Notes: a model not told the origin generated them from the sequence alone. A stretch of 64,000 nt of DNA from Pseudomonas putida (GCF_028682395.1 NZ_JANHLC010000003.1:434001-498000); one strand, 5' to 3'. Positions 8,537-19,201 are shown, counted from the first letter of the stretch. Numbers and translations are program-made.

Positions 8537-8641
8537 CCGCTTAATCTCTCAGTCATTTGGCGCTAGGCGCCGCGTTTCTTTAAGGGTCTTACCGGCTACA
8601 CCTACAAACGAAGGAACCGGGCCCCTAGAAAAGAGCGCTGC

Positions 8642-8670
8642 TTTATACCAGAAAGACTAAGGCGCAACAA
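8642..8670 (-). promoter_or_regulatory. sigma-70-type promoter of rpmB-rpmG
   Basis: On the minus strand TTGTTG (8670-8665) and TATAAA (8647-8642) are separated by exactly 17 nt. The predicted start near 8635 gives a leader of about 143 nt before rpmB. Confidence 0.6.
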
Positions 8671-8944
8671 CATTCCGTGCACTTATCGCCTGCCGCCTGT
8701 CCGCCCACACGCCCTGTACAGGCCAGCGCCAAGGGCTGGCGCCCGACTCAACCACTCGTCGCACCAGGCGCATGCCACCGGACAATCCCGAGCCCTGCTC
8801 AGCACGCTCTCGGCGCCCCTATCGGAAAAAATCCAAAATATCGACGCAAAAGAGGATGGTCATTTGCCATCGTGGCCACTAGGGTAAGGGTTTTCCAGAC
8901 TGCGCTTGCAGATGGGACAACGACCTGCGAAGGAATCTGATTGT
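8671..8944. other. intergenic stretch between the rpmB promoter and the peptide-binding protein gene
   Basis: No open frame here has a plausible ribosome site, and no strong hairpin or repeat was found. It presumably holds the promoter of the downstream substrate-binding protein, but I cannot place one with confidence. Confidence 0.5.
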
Positions 8945-10534
8945 ATGCGTCTCGCTGCCCTGACTCTACTGCTCGCCCCACTGCTGGCCACCACGGCCCA
9001 GGCCGCCACGACCCTGAGCGTCTGCACCGAAGCCAGCCCCGAAGGCTTTGATGTCGTGCAGTACAACTCGTTGAGCACCACCAATGCCTCGGCGGATGTA
9101 CTGATGAACCGCCTGGTGGAGTTCGATGCCCAGCGCGGCCAGGTAGTGCCCAGCTTGGCCGACAGCTGGACCCTCTCCGAGGACGGCCTGGTCTATGACT
9201 TCAAGCTGCACCCTGGGGTCAAGTTCCACCGCACCGACTATTTCACCCCTAGCCGCGAACTGACTGCCGCCGATGTGCGCTTCAGCTTCGAGCGCATGCT
9301 CGATCCGGCCAACGCCTGGCATCAAATCAGCCAGAGCGGCTTCCCTCACGCCCAGTCCCTGCAATTGCCGACCCTGATCAAGCGGGTCGAAGCCCTTGAT
9401 CCACTGACCGTGCGCTTCACCCTGAACCATGCTGATTCGACGTTCCTAGCCACCCTGAGCATGGGCTTCGCCTCGATCTATTCGGCCGAGTACGCTGATC
9501 AGCTACTCAACGCCGGCACCGCGGAAAAACTCAACAGCCAACCCATCGGCACTGGGCCGTTTGTCTTCGGCCGTTTCCAGAAAGACGCGGTGATTCGCTA
9601 CAAGGCCAACCGCGACTATTTCGCCGGCAAGCCGGCGGTGGACAACCTGATCTTCGCCATCACCCCCGATGCCAACGTGCGTCTGCAAAAGCTGCGACGC
9701 AATGAGTGCCAGGTGGCGCTGTCGCCCAAGCCGCTGGATGTCGCCGCCGCGCGCCAGGACGCACAGCTCAAGGTCGAGCAGACGCCCGCCTTCATGACCG
9801 CCTTCGTCGCCATCAACACCCAGCACCCGCCGCTGGACAAGCCGCAGGTGCGCCAGGCGATCAATCTTGCCTTCGACAAGGACAGCTACCTGAAAAGCGT
9901 CTTCGAAGGCACTGCCCAGGCCGCCAACGGCCCGTACCCGCCCAACACTTGGAGCTATGACAGCGCGCTGCCGGGCTATGCCCACGATCCGGCCAAAGCT
10001 CGCGAGCTGCTGGCCCAGGCTGGGCTCAAGGAAGGTTTCAAGACCACCATTTGGACCCGTCCTTCGGGCAGCCTGCTCAACCCCAACCCGAGTCTGGGCG
10101 CCCAGTTGCTGCAGGCCGACCTGGCAAAAATCGGCATTCAGGCAGACATTCGCGTGATCGAGTGGGGGGAATTGATCCGTCGCGCCAAGGCCGGCGAGCA
10201 TGACCTGTTGTTTATGGGCTGGGCAGGCGACAACGGCGACCCGGACAACTTCCTGACACCGCAGTTTTCCTGCGCGGCGCTCAAGTCCGGCACCAACTTC
10301 GCGCGCTATTGCGACCAGGGCCTGGACAAACTGATCAACGCCGGCCGGACCACCAGCGAACAGGGTGTACGCAGCAAGCTGTACCAGCAGGCCCAGGCAC
10401 AGATCCAGCAGCAGGCCTTGTGGCTGCCGCTGGCACACCCGACAGCGTTCACCCTGACCCGCAAGGACGTCCAGGGGTACCAGGTCAGCCCCTTTGGCCG
10501 CCTGGACTTCTCCAAGGTCAGCCGCCAACCCTGA
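8945..10534 (+). CDS. periplasmic peptide ABC transporter substrate-binding protein (DppA/SBP_bac_5 family)
   Basis: A 529-residue protein. Residues 1-20 are a Sec signal peptide (MRLAALTLLLAPLLATTAQA, cleavage after AQA). The rest is a family 5 extracellular solute-binding protein: TLSVCTEASPEGFDVV at the start, LADSWTLSEDGLVYDFKL, and PIGTGPFVFGRFQKDAVIRY. It binds di- or oligopeptides for an ABC permease, but no permease or ATPase genes are next to it, so it must share a transporter encoded elsewhere. An earlier in-frame codon at 8906 would put the signal peptide inside the protein, so 8945 is used. Confidence 0.88.
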   Translation: MRLAALTLLLAPLLATTAQAATTLSVCTEASPEGFDVVQYNSLSTTNASADVLMNRLVEFDAQRGQVVPSLADSWTLSEDGLVYDFKLHPGVKFHRTDYFTPSRELTAADVRFSFERMLDPANAWHQISQSGFPHAQSLQLPTLIKRVEALDPLTVRFTLNHADSTFLATLSMGFASIYSAEYADQLLNAGTAEKLNSQPIGTGPFVFGRFQKDAVIRYKANRDYFAGKPAVDNLIFAITPDANVRLQKLRRNECQVALSPKPLDVAAARQDAQLKVEQTPAFMTAFVAINTQHPPLDKPQVRQAINLAFDKDSYLKSVFEGTAQAANGPYPPNTWSYDSALPGYAHDPAKARELLAQAGLKEGFKTTIWTRPSGSLLNPNPSLGAQLLQADLAKIGIQADIRVIEWGELIRRAKAGEHDLLFMGWAGDNGDPDNFLTPQFSCAALKSGTNFARYCDQGLDKLINAGRTTSEQGVRSKLYQQAQAQIQQQALWLPLAHPTAFTLTRKDVQGYQVSPFGRLDFSKVSRQP

Positions 10535-10542
10535 GGCCTGCG

Positions 10543-11217
10543 CTAGAGCCAGCCGTGTTCGGCCATCGACAGCGGGTCGCCCTCACCGACGATAAAGTGA
10601 TCGAGCACCCGCACATCGACCAGCTCCAGCGCCTCCTTGAGGCGCTGGGTCAGGACCCGGTCCGCCTGGCTGGGCTCGGCGATACCAGAAGGGTGGTTGT
10701 GGCACAGGATCAGTGCTGCCGCGTTATGCACCAGGGCGCGCTTGACCACCTGTCGGGGATAGACACTGGCATTATCAATGGTGCCGTGAAACAGCGCCTC
10801 GAACGCCAGTACGCGATGCTTTGAATCCAGGAAAAGACAACCGAAGACCTCATGGGGCTCATGGCGCAGCAGGGCCTTGAGGTAGTCGCGCACGGCTCTG
10901 GGGCTTTCCAGCACCGAATCGCGCTGCAACCGCTCGGCCAAATGGCGGCGAGCCATCTCCAGCACCGCCTGCAACTGGGCGAACTTGGCCGGGCCCAGCC
11001 CCAGGTGCCGACTGAACGCCTCCTCCCCCGCCTCCATGAGTGCGCGTAGACTGCCAAACTCCGACAGTAACTGGCGCGCCAGGTCGACGGCGCTGAGCCC
11101 CGCGACGCCGGTACGCAAGAAAATCGCCAGCAGTTCGGCATCAGAAAGGCTCCCGGAGCCCAGCTTGAGAAGCTTCTCCCGCGGCCGTTCCGCCGCAGGC
11201 CAGTTGCGAATACTCAT
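10543..11217 (-). CDS. radC: RadC/YeeS-family JAB-domain protein
   Basis: A 224-residue protein. The N-terminal helical region contains helix-hairpin-helix-like [14 protein letters not shown]. The C-terminal MPN/JAB domain carries the metal motif [14 protein letters not shown], with the upstream glutamate in the [10 protein letters not shown] segment. The family was named for DNA repair, though its true biochemical role is unsettled; metal-dependent hydrolase activity is plausible from the motif. It is transcribed divergently from coaBC, sharing a 131-bp control region, the usual arrangement in gammaproteobacteria. Confidence 0.93.
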   Translation of the reverse strand: MSIRNWPAAERPREKLLKLGSGSLSDAELLAIFLRTGVAGLSAVDLARQLLSEFGSLRALMEAGEEAFSRHLGLGPAKFAQLQAVLEMARRHLAERLQRDSVLESPRAVRDYLKALLRHEPHEVFGCLFLDSKHRVLAFEALFHGTIDNASVYPRQVVKRALVHNAAALILCHNHPSGIAEPSQADRVLTQRLKEALELVDVRVLDHFIVGEGDPLSMAEHGWL

Positions 11218-11348
11218 AGCACCTCCATGTATGTGGGCGCCGCTGTTCCATAGCGGTCGCTGTGCTATCTTAGCCCAACTTTTTTACCCGGAATTCGGCC
11301 TGGGGAGGCGTCGTTCCGGGTAGCAATCATCGGATTAAAGGCAGGCTT

Positions 11349-12557
11349 ATGCAGCGGCTGTATCGGAAACGCATCGTTCTCGGCGTCGGCGGTGGCATTG
11401 CTGCCTACAAGAGCGCAGAACTGGTCCGCCGACTTCTCGACCAGGGCGCGGAAGTGCGCGTGGTCATGACCCGCGGCGGCGCCGAATTCATCACCCCGCT
11501 GACACTCCAGGCCCTGTCCGGGCACCCGGTTCACCTGGACCTGCTCGACCCTGCCGCGGAAGCCGCGATGGGCCATATCGAGCTGGCGAAATGGGCCGAC
11601 CTGGTCCTGATCGCCCCGGCCACGGCCGACTTGATCGCCCGTCTGGCCCAGGGCATGGCCGACGACCTGCTAACCACCCTGGTCCTGGCCACCGACGCCA
11701 CCGTGGCCATTGCGCCCGCCATGAACCAAGCGATGTGGCGCGACCCGGCGACCCAGGCCAATACCCAGCTTCTGCAAAGCCGTGGCCTGCGAGTCTTCGG
11801 CCCGGCCTCCGGCAGCCAGGCCTGCGGCGATGTCGGCCTGGGCCGCATGCTCGAAGCCAATGATCTGGCCCAGTGCGCCGCCGACTGTTTCCAGCGCGAA
11901 GCCCTGACCGGCAAGCACGTGCTGATTACCGCCGGACCGACCCAGGAAAACATCGACCCGGTGCGTTACATCACCAACCACAGCTCCGGCAAGATGGGCT
12001 TTGCTCTGGCCGAAGCGGCTGCCGAAGCCGGTGCCCGCGTGACCCTGATCACCGGCCCCGTGCATCTGCCGACCCCGGACCGGGTCACGCGAATCGATGT
12101 GGTCAGCGCTCGCGACATGCTCGCGGCGTGCGAAGCGGCTATCCCCTGCGACCTGTTTATCGCTTCGGCGGCCGTCGCTGACTACCGCCCGGAAGTGATC
12201 GCCCCACAAAAACTCAAGAAAGACCCTGCGAGCGGTGACGGCCTGCTGCTGCAGATGGTCCGCAACCCGGACATTCTCGCCACCATCGCGACCCGCCCCG
12301 ATCGTCCGTTCAGTGTCGGCTTTGCCGCCGAGACCGAACACCTGCTCGACTATGCGGCACGCAAGCTCAAGGACAAGAACCTCGACCTGATCGTCGCCAA
12401 TGACGTGGCCAACCCCAGCATTGGCTTCAACAGCGAGGAAAATGCCTGCAGCGTGATCGACCGCCAGTTGCACGCCACACTCTTCGCCCAGACCAGCAAA
12501 GGCAAAATCGCCCGCCAGCTGATCACTTTTATCGCCGAACGTCTGAACCAGGTTTAA
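11349..12557 (+). CDS. coaBC: bifunctional phosphopantothenoylcysteine decarboxylase / phosphopantothenate-cysteine ligase
   Basis: A 402-residue protein of normal Dfp length. The N-terminal CoaC flavoprotein half (about 1-190) has [13 protein letters not shown], the catalytic histidine region [20 protein letters not shown] and the flexible-flap cysteine in [13 protein letters not shown]. The C-terminal CoaB half begins [23 protein letters not shown] and contains the ligase lysine region KLKKD. It joins cysteine to phosphopantothenate and decarboxylates the product on the way to coenzyme A. dut follows after 5 nt, forming a coaBC-dut-algC-argB run. Confidence 0.96.
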   Translation: MQRLYRKRIVLGVGGGIAAYKSAELVRRLLDQGAEVRVVMTRGGAEFITPLTLQALSGHPVHLDLLDPAAEAAMGHIELAKWADLVLIAPATADLIARLAQGMADDLLTTLVLATDATVAIAPAMNQAMWRDPATQANTQLLQSRGLRVFGPASGSQACGDVGLGRMLEANDLAQCAADCFQREALTGKHVLITAGPTQENIDPVRYITNHSSGKMGFALAEAAAEAGARVTLITGPVHLPTPDRVTRIDVVSARDMLAACEAAIPCDLFIASAAVADYRPEVIAPQKLKKDPASGDGLLLQMVRNPDILATIATRPDRPFSVGFAAETEHLLDYAARKLKDKNLDLIVANDVANPSIGFNSEENACSVIDRQLHATLFAQTSKGKIARQLITFIAERLNQV

Positions 12558-12562
12558 CTCAC

Positions 12563-13018
12563 ATGCACGCTCTACAAGCCAAGATCCTCGACCCACGCAT
12601 CGGCCAGGAATTTCCTCTGCCGCAGTACGCCACGCCCGGCTCCGCCGGCCTGGACCTGCGCGCCATGCTCCAGCAGGACACCGTCCTGGAGCCCGGCCAG
12701 ACCCTGCTGATCCCCACCGGCCTGTCGGTGTATATCGGCGACCCGGGGCTGGCGGCACTGATCCTGCCGCGCTCCGGCCTGGGGCATAAACATGGCATCG
12801 TGCTGGGCAACCTGGTTGGCCTGATCGACTCCGACTACCAGGGCGAACTGATGGTGTCCTGCTGGAACCGCGGCCAGAGCGCCTTCAATATCGTGGTGGG
12901 CGAACGCATTGCTCAACTGGTACTGGTGCCAGTGGTCCAGGCTCATTTCGAGCTCGTCGACACCTTCGATGAAAGCCAGCGCGGTGCAGGCGGTTTCGGC
13001 CACTCCGGCAGCCACTGA
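12563..13018 (+). CDS. dut: dUTP diphosphatase
   Basis: A 151-residue trimeric-type dUTPase with the five conserved motifs in order: [28 protein letters not shown] (catalytic Asp), [17 protein letters not shown] and the C-terminal glycine-rich arm [12 protein letters not shown]. It hydrolyses dUTP to dUMP, keeping uracil out of DNA and feeding dTMP synthesis. It starts 5 nt after coaBC, so translation is probably coupled. Confidence 0.97.
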   Translation: MHALQAKILDPRIGQEFPLPQYATPGSAGLDLRAMLQQDTVLEPGQTLLIPTGLSVYIGDPGLAALILPRSGLGHKHGIVLGNLVGLIDSDYQGELMVSCWNRGQSAFNIVVGERIAQLVLVPVVQAHFELVDTFDESQRGAGGFGHSGSH

Positions 13019-13100
13019 CCGTTGCTGACCCAGGCCGGGCGCCACGCTCGGCCTGCGCGTATCGCGTTGCAATTCAGGATGAATCTCGCGGAGACGGTAT

Positions 13101-15668
13101 TTGAACGGTTCCAGGCGCGACACGCAGAACACTCGCCCTTCCATCCCCGCCACCGGGCTGGTGGATATCCGCCCGGCCATGGCCCTCGCCCTGACCGGCT
13201 GCCTGCTCGCTCTCGGCCTGTTCTGGTTCGGTGTGCTCGCCCCCTGGAACCGCGCCGTCCTGCCAACGCTGCAACAAGCCGGCGGGGCAACCCTGGCCGC
13301 CGCCTTGAGCCAGGCAAGCGACGACCTGCAGGCGCAAACGGTCGCCGCCGCTCGAAGCCCGCGTCTGCTCCAGGCCCTGCACAGCAATGCGCCACAATCT
13401 ATCGAAGAGGCCGAGGCTGGCCTGGCCTTTATTCCTTCACTGGTCAGCGCCCGCATACTCCCCGTCGGCTACTCACAGCCCGATACCGACTCCGCCGCAC
13501 CGTTGAGCTACTCCGCCCTGGACATGCTTCGACGCACGGAGCGCGGCACCAGCCCCGCGGCAGAGATCTATAAGGTCGGGCCGCAACAGCTGATCTACAG
13601 CACCGCAGCCCTGCGCGAAACGCCCGAAGGGCCGGTGCTGGGCACCCTGCTGCTGGTGTACGAGCTGCAACGGATTACCCGCGCACTCGATCAGCCACTG
13701 CAACAAGCCCCTCAGATCGGCCAGTTCCGCTTACTGCAGAGCGTCCTGGGCAGCCCCCCACAAGCGCTCTACGAAAAGGGCGAAGGCAGCAGTGCGGGGC
13801 AATACGCCTTCGGCACCGCCAACCCCAACTGGACACTTAGCTTCAGCCCGGGCGAACGCTATGACCTGAGTTACCCCTGGTATGCCCACGCGCTGACGCT
13901 CCTTGCCATGCTGCTCGCCCTGGGCGCCACGTTCGCCGCGCTGCGACTGAGCGCCAGGCGTGTAGAACGGCAACTGGAAGGCGACGCCCGACAGTTGGAG
14001 CAACTGCTGGACGAACTCTGCGCCGGAAAACCCGTCAAAGCCTTCAGTTTGCGCCTGCCTGCACTGAATCGGCTGGCACAGAGCCTGGCCCGTTTTTCAT
14101 TGCGCAACCAACAGCCAGGTGCCAGCACCGGTGCGACGCCAGGCCCTACCGCCAGCAACGCCCCAGCGTTACCCCGGGCAAGCATCACCCGGGGTACCAC
14201 GCGACGCCAGGATACCGACTCGCTCGCTATCGACATTCTCGACGAAGACCAGGATTTCCTGGGACCGGAGCACCCCACAGTGATAAACCAGACACCTCCA
14301 GCCTTCCCTGCCAGTATCTTTCGCGCCTACGACATTCGCGGCGTATACGGCAAAACTCTGAGCGCCGAAACGGCTTACTGGATCGGTCGCGCCATCGGCG
14401 CCGAAAGCCTGGCCCAGGGCGAGCCGAACGTCGCGGTCGGCCGTGACGGTCGCCTCTCCGGCCCAGTGCTGGTGGAACAGCTGATCCAGGGCCTGTACGA
14501 CGCCGGCTGCCATGTCAGCGATGTCGGCCTGGTCCCCACGCCCGCCCTCTACTATGCGGCCAACGTCCTGGCGGGCAAGTCCGGGGTCATGCTCACCGGC
14601 AGCCACAACCCGCGCGACTATAACGGCTTCAAGATCGTCATTGCCGGCGACACCCTGGCCAACGAGCAGATCCAGGCCCTGCACACCCGCCTGCAGACCA
14701 ATGACCTGAGTCGCGGCCAGGGCAGCATCGAACAGGTCGACATTCTTGACCGCTACTTTCAGCAGATCCGCGACGACATCGTCCTGGCGCGCAAGCTCAA
14801 GGTCGTGGTCGATTGCGGCAACGGTGCGGCTGGCGTGATCGCCCCGCAATTGATAGAAGCCCTTGGCTGCAGCGTTATCCCGCTGTTTTGCGAGGTAGAC
14901 GGCAACTTCCCCAACCACCACCCGGATCCGGGCAAGCTGGAAAACCTGGCCGACCTGATCGCCAAGGTCAAATCGGAACAGGCCGACCTGGGCCTGGCCT
15001 TCGACGGCGACGGTGACCGCGTCGGCGTGGTGACCAACACCGGCAACGTCGTCTACCCCGATCGCCTGCTGATGCTGTTTACCCAGGACGTGCTGGCACG
15101 CAACCCGGGCGCCGACATCATCTTCGACGTCAAATGCACCCGTCGCCTGACACCGTTGATCAGCGAATACGGTGGTCGGCCAGTCATGTGGAAGACCGGG
15201 CACTCGTTGATCAAAAAGAAAATGAAACAGACCGGCGCCCTGCTAGCCGGCGAGATGAGCGGGCACATCTTCTTCAAGGAACGCTGGTTCGGTTTCGACG
15301 ACGGTATTTACAGTGCCGCGCGGCTGCTGGAGATCGTCAGTCAGCAGCAGGCCAGCGTCGAAACGCTGTTTTCGCGCTTCCCGAATGATATTTCCACGCC
15401 GGAAATCAATATCAATGTGACCGACGAGAATAAATTCAGCATCATTGACGCCCTGCATGACGCGCAGTGGGGCGACGCCAGCCTGACCACCCTCGATGGG
15501 GTGCGGGTCGACTACCCCGATGGCTGGGGCCTGGTGCGCGCCTCCAACACCACGCCGGTGCTGGTATTGCGCTTTGAAGCCGAAACCGAAACCGAGCTGC
15601 AGCGCATCAAGGACGTGTTCCACGCCCAGCTCAAACGTGTTGCCCCCGATCTCCAACTACCGTTCTGA
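13101..15668 (+). CDS. algC: phosphomannomutase/phosphoglucomutase AlgC with membrane-anchored N-terminal extension
   Basis: The open frame is 855 residues. It starts at a TTG (13101) preceded by GGAG with a 7-nt spacer. Residues about 26-50 and 258-283 are membrane segments enclosing a ~200-residue periplasmic-looking region. A Pro/Ala/Thr-rich linker leads to the catalytic part from about residue 394. That part has the phosphoserine loop TGSHNPRDYNGFK, the magnesium loop DGDGDRVG, the sugar loop GEMSGHIFF and the phosphate loop RASNTTPVLVL. AlgC makes Man-1-P and Glc-1-P for alginate, LPS and rhamnolipid precursors. A GTG at 14280 with its own GGAG would give a 462-residue soluble enzyme, matching the classical AlgC size. 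Confidence 0.92.
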   Translation: MNGSRRDTQNTRPSIPATGLVDIRPAMALALTGCLLALGLFWFGVLAPWNRAVLPTLQQAGGATLAAALSQASDDLQAQTVAAARSPRLLQALHSNAPQSIEEAEAGLAFIPSLVSARILPVGYSQPDTDSAAPLSYSALDMLRRTERGTSPAAEIYKVGPQQLIYSTAALRETPEGPVLGTLLLVYELQRITRALDQPLQQAPQIGQFRLLQSVLGSPPQALYEKGEGSSAGQYAFGTANPNWTLSFSPGERYDLSYPWYAHALTLLAMLLALGATFAALRLSARRVERQLEGDARQLEQLLDELCAGKPVKAFSLRLPALNRLAQSLARFSLRNQQPGASTGATPGPTASNAPALPRASITRGTTRRQDTDSLAIDILDEDQDFLGPEHPTVINQTPPAFPASIFRAYDIRGVYGKTLSAETAYWIGRAIGAESLAQGEPNVAVGRDGRLSGPVLVEQLIQGLYDAGCHVSDVGLVPTPALYYAANVLAGKSGVMLTGSHNPRDYNGFKIVIAGDTLANEQIQALHTRLQTNDLSRGQGSIEQVDILDRYFQQIRDDIVLARKLKVVVDCGNGAAGVIAPQLIEALGCSVIPLFCEVDGNFPNHHPDPGKLENLADLIAKVKSEQADLGLAFDGDGDRVGVVTNTGNVVYPDRLLMLFTQDVLARNPGADIIFDVKCTRRLTPLISEYGGRPVMWKTGHSLIKKKMKQTGALLAGEMSGHIFFKERWFGFDDGIYSAARLLEIVSQQQASVETLFSRFPNDISTPEININVTDENKFSIIDALHDAQWGDASLTTLDGVRVDYPDGWGLVRASNTTPVLVLRFEAETETELQRIKDVFHAQLKRVAPDLQLPF
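14267..14282 (+). promoter_or_regulatory. algC: internal ribosome site and GTG start for soluble AlgC
   Basis: GGAG at 14267-14270 lies 9 nt before an in-frame GTG (14280-14282) at the beginning of the soluble catalytic module (VINQTPPAFPASIFRAYDIRG). Initiation here would yield 462 residues in addition to the 855-residue form. Confidence 0.5.
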
Positions 15669-16598
<930 letters not shown>

Positions 16599-16637
16599 GG
16601 TCTGCGCCAGCCCTGGTTCGCTGCGCCTGCGGTGAAC

Positions 16638-17240
16638 CTAAAGGGCTGGCAGCAGTTGCTGCAACCGCACGCGGTCTGCCGCGAACGCTTGCTCCGCCTG
16701 GGCCTGCTCGGCCTGATAAGCCGCCATACTGGCGCTCATTCGGGCCTGCTGCTCTCTGGCGTCTGCCAGCTCGTCGAGCAATGGCTCGGACACCTCGCGC
16801 CCTGCCCGTTCCTGGGCCGCCGCCCTGCCCTGCAACTCCGCCTGACGCGCCAATAGCGCCTGCAAACTGCTCTGCAAGCTGCTCATCCTGCTGGAAAACT
16901 CGGCCTGTCGGCGGGCACTCGCACGGTCCAGGTCTGCCAGGCTGGAATAACGACGTAGCAACTGAGCATTCTCGCTAGCCTGCTGCTGCTCAGCCTGCCT
17001 GCGCTGCAGTTCTGCGGCCGTAGGCGCCGGGCCAACGCTCTGCACAACGCGCCCATGTTCGTTGAGCACGTCATAACCCTTGCCGATGTAGTCGGGCGGA
17101 ACGCCCTGGCGGTCGATAACCGTTTGACCACGGCTATCGATATAACGGTAGAGCAATACGCCCTGCCCTTCGGCCCCGGCTTCAAATACCCAGCAAAAGC
17201 TCAGTACCAGCAGCCCGGACCTGAAAAGCAGGGCCGGCAT
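16638..17240 (-). CDS. secreted DUF4124-domain protein with coiled-coil tail
   Basis: A 200-residue protein with an N-terminal signal peptide (hydrophobic LLFRSGLLVLSFCWVFEAGAEG). A DUF4124-like segment follows (LYRYIDSRGQTVIDRQGVPPDYIGKGYDVLNEHGRVV). Residues about 75-200 are long, Ala/Gln/Glu-rich heptads predicted to form a coiled coil. Such proteins sit in the periplasm; no function is established. It begins 5 nt after the pyrE stop on the same strand, so it probably shares the pyrE transcript. Confidence 0.75.
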   Translation of the reverse strand: MPALLFRSGLLVLSFCWVFEAGAEGQGVLLYRYIDSRGQTVIDRQGVPPDYIGKGYDVLNEHGRVVQSVGPAPTAAELQRRQAEQQQASENAQLLRRYSSLADLDRASARRQAEFSSRMSSLQSSLQALLARQAELQGRAAAQERAGREVSEPLLDELADAREQQARMSASMAAYQAEQAQAEQAFAADRVRLQQLLPAL

Positions 17241-17245
17241 ACGGG

Positions 17246-17887
17246 TTAGATCCCGTACTGCGCGCGGTAGGCCTCGACCGCTGGCAGATGCTGTTTGAGC
17301 TGCTCGTCATCGGCGAGGAACTCAAGCACCTGGTTCAGCGAAACGATGCTGACCACTGGAATCGCAAAATCGCGTTCGACTTCCTGAATCGCCGACAGCT
17401 CGCCATTACCGCGCTCCTGGCGGTTCAGGGCGATCAGGACACCGGCAGGCTTAGCGCCCTGGGCCTGAATGATCTGCATCACCTCACGAATGGCGGTCCC
17501 GGCCGTAATCACGTCATCGATAATCAGCACATCGCCGGTCAATGGCGCACCGACCAGGCTGCCACCTTCGCCGTGGGCCTTGGCCTCCTTGCGATTGAAG
17601 CACCAAGGCAGGTCGAGCTGATGCTGTTCGGCCAGGGCGACTGCGGTAGCGGCTGCCAGGGGGATGCCCTTATAAGCCGGGCCAAAGAGCACATCGAAGG
17701 AAATACCGCTCTCGACGATTGCCGCAGCATAGAACCGCCCCAACTGAGCGAGGGCCGAACCGCTGTTGAACAAACCGGCATTGAAGAAGTAAGGGCTGGT
17801 GCGCCCGGACTTCAGGGTGAACTCACCGAAGCGCAAAACTCCGCGATCGATGGCAAAACGAATGAAATCGCGCTGATACGCCTGCAT
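17246..17887 (-). CDS. pyrE: orotate phosphoribosyltransferase
   Basis: A 213-residue enzyme with the PRPP-binding motif [16 protein letters not shown] and the N-terminal [18 protein letters not shown]. It joins orotate to PRPP giving OMP in pyrimidine synthesis. It is transcribed divergently from crc across an 81-bp gap, a conserved Pseudomonas arrangement. The start ATG at 17887 gives the usual length. Confidence 0.97.
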   Translation of the reverse strand: MQAYQRDFIRFAIDRGVLRFGEFTLKSGRTSPYFFNAGLFNSGSALAQLGRFYAAAIVESGISFDVLFGPAYKGIPLAAATAVALAEQHQLDLPWCFNRKEAKAHGEGGSLVGAPLTGDVLIIDDVITAGTAIREVMQIIQAQGAKPAGVLIALNRQERGNGELSAIQEVERDFAIPVVSIVSLNQVLEFLADDEQLKQHLPAVEAYRAQYGI

Positions 17888-17911
17888 GAAAAAGCCCCAG
17901 ATACCACGGAT

Positions 17912-17941
17912 TTAGCTAATTAGGTAGACCTCGGGTATCAT
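17912..17941 (+). promoter_or_regulatory. candidate crc promoter
   Basis: TTAGCT (17912-17917) and TATCAT (17936-17941) are 18 nt apart, 28 nt before the crc ATG and within the pyrE-crc divergent gap. The -35 match is weak. Confidence 0.4.
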
Positions 17942-17968
17942 ACACGCACGTGATTTTTGGGGCCATTT

Positions 17969-18748
17969 ATGCGGATCATCAGTGTGAACGTCAATGGTAT
18001 TCAGGCGGCAGTCGAGCGCGGTTTGCTCAGTTGGCTGCAAGCCCAGAATGCTGACGTCATCTGCCTGCAGGACACCCGCGCCTCCGCCTTTGAACTGGAC
18101 GACCCAGCCTTCCAACTGGATGGCTACTTCCTTTATGCCTGCGATGCCGAAGTCCCCTCCCAAGGTGGTGTGGCTTTGTATTCGCGGTTGCAACCGAAGG
18201 CTGTCATCAGCGGTCTCGGATTCGAGACAGCCGACCGCTACGGGCGCTACCTGCAAGCCGATTTCGATAAGGTCAGCATCGCGACCTTGCTGCTTCCTTC
18301 GGGGCAGAACGGCGATGAAGACTTGAACCAGAAGTTCAAGCTAATGGACGATTTTGCCCGCTACCTCGACAAGCAGCGGCGCAAGCGACGTGAATACATC
18401 TACTGCGGCTCGTTGTACGTGGCGCAGCAGAAGCTGGACATCAAGAACTGGCGTGACAGCCAGCAATCTCCGGGTTTCCTGGCGCCTGAACGGGCCTGGA
18501 TGGATGAGATTATCGGCAACATGGGTTATGTCGACGCCCTGCGCGAAGTCAGCCGCGAAGGCGATCAGTACAGCTGGTGGCCAGACAACGAACAGGCCGA
18601 AATGCTTAATCTCGGCTGGCGTTTCGATTACCAGTTGCTGACCCCGGGCCTGCGGCGCTTCGTCCGTAGCGCACGCCTGCCACGTCAACCACGGTTCTCG
18701 CAGCATGCGCCACTGATCGTGGATTACGACTGGACGCTGACCATCTAA
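17969..18748 (+). CDS. crc: catabolite repression control protein Crc
   Basis: A 259-residue protein of the exonuclease III/endonuclease-phosphatase fold, the expected Crc length. It starts MRIISVNVNGIQAAVERG and includes QNADVICLQDTRASAFE, GGVALYSRLQPKA and the C-terminal SQHAPLIVDYDW. In Pseudomonas, Crc acts with Hfq to repress translation of catabolic mRNAs carrying A-rich CA motifs and is relieved by the CrcZ/Y sRNAs. It binds the Hfq-RNA complex and has no nuclease role there. The ATG at 17969 is chosen over the in-frame codon four residues earlier. Confidence 0.96.
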   Translation: MRIISVNVNGIQAAVERGLLSWLQAQNADVICLQDTRASAFELDDPAFQLDGYFLYACDAEVPSQGGVALYSRLQPKAVISGLGFETADRYGRYLQADFDKVSIATLLLPSGQNGDEDLNQKFKLMDDFARYLDKQRRKRREYIYCGSLYVAQQKLDIKNWRDSQQSPGFLAPERAWMDEIIGNMGYVDALREVSREGDQYSWWPDNEQAEMLNLGWRFDYQLLTPGLRRFVRSARLPRQPRFSQHAPLIVDYDWTLTI

Positions 18749-18761
18749 AGCCAGCACCCAC

Positions 18762-18790
18762 AAAAAAGCCGACTCAACGTCGGCTTTTTT
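18762..18790. terminator. bidirectional intrinsic terminator after crc
   Basis: AAAAAAGCCGAC, a 5-nt loop, then GTCGGCTTTTTT: a perfect 12-bp stem ending in a T-run, between the convergent crc and DUF4870 genes. Confidence 0.93.
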
Positions 18791-18805
18791 GCGCCTGCAG
18801 CCAGG

Positions 18806-19171
18806 CTATTTGACGAGGCGCCAGGTGAACGGATAGCGATACGCCTGCCCTTCACCCGCCTTGATCCCGCCGATGATGGTCAGCACCAGCGCGCCAAGAG
18901 CCAAGAGCCCCAACAAGACAAAGCCGACTAAGACAAACATCAGGATAAAACAGACGGCCGATGCAATGGCCACAGTCAATTGGAAATTCAGCGCTTCCTT
19001 GCCCTGGGCGTCGATAAATGGATCCTTCTCGCGCTTGAGCTGCCAAAGCACCAAAGGGCCGATCAGGTTTCCAAAAGGAAACCAGAACCCGAGAAAAGCC
19101 GACAAGTGGCAAAACATCGCCCATTGCCGCACTTCATAGCTAGGTGTTGGCACTTGTACCGGCTCGTTCAT
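18806..19171 (-). CDS. DUF4870-domain membrane protein
   Basis: A 121-residue protein with three to four hydrophobic segments. It contains AMFCHLSAFLGFWFPFGNLIGPLVLWQLKREKDPFIDAQGKEALNFQLT, the DUF4870/Tic20-like signature, then VCFILMFVLVGFVLLGLLALGALVLTIIGGIKA. Members are small inner-membrane proteins of unknown function. It lies 30 nt downstream of rph on the same strand and is probably co-transcribed with it. Confidence 0.85.
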   Translation of the reverse strand: MNEPVQVPTPSYEVRQWAMFCHLSAFLGFWFPFGNLIGPLVLWQLKREKDPFIDAQGKEALNFQLTVAIASAVCFILMFVLVGFVLLGLLALGALVLTIIGGIKAGEGQAYRYPFTWRLVK

Positions 19172-19201
19172 GACGCTCTCCTTGCCTGAGGCCGACCGAA
19201 A

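Noticed and set aside
12572..13456. Long open frame opposite dut and the algC start
   Set aside because: Overlaps well-supported genes entirely and shows low-complexity Arg/Ala composition.
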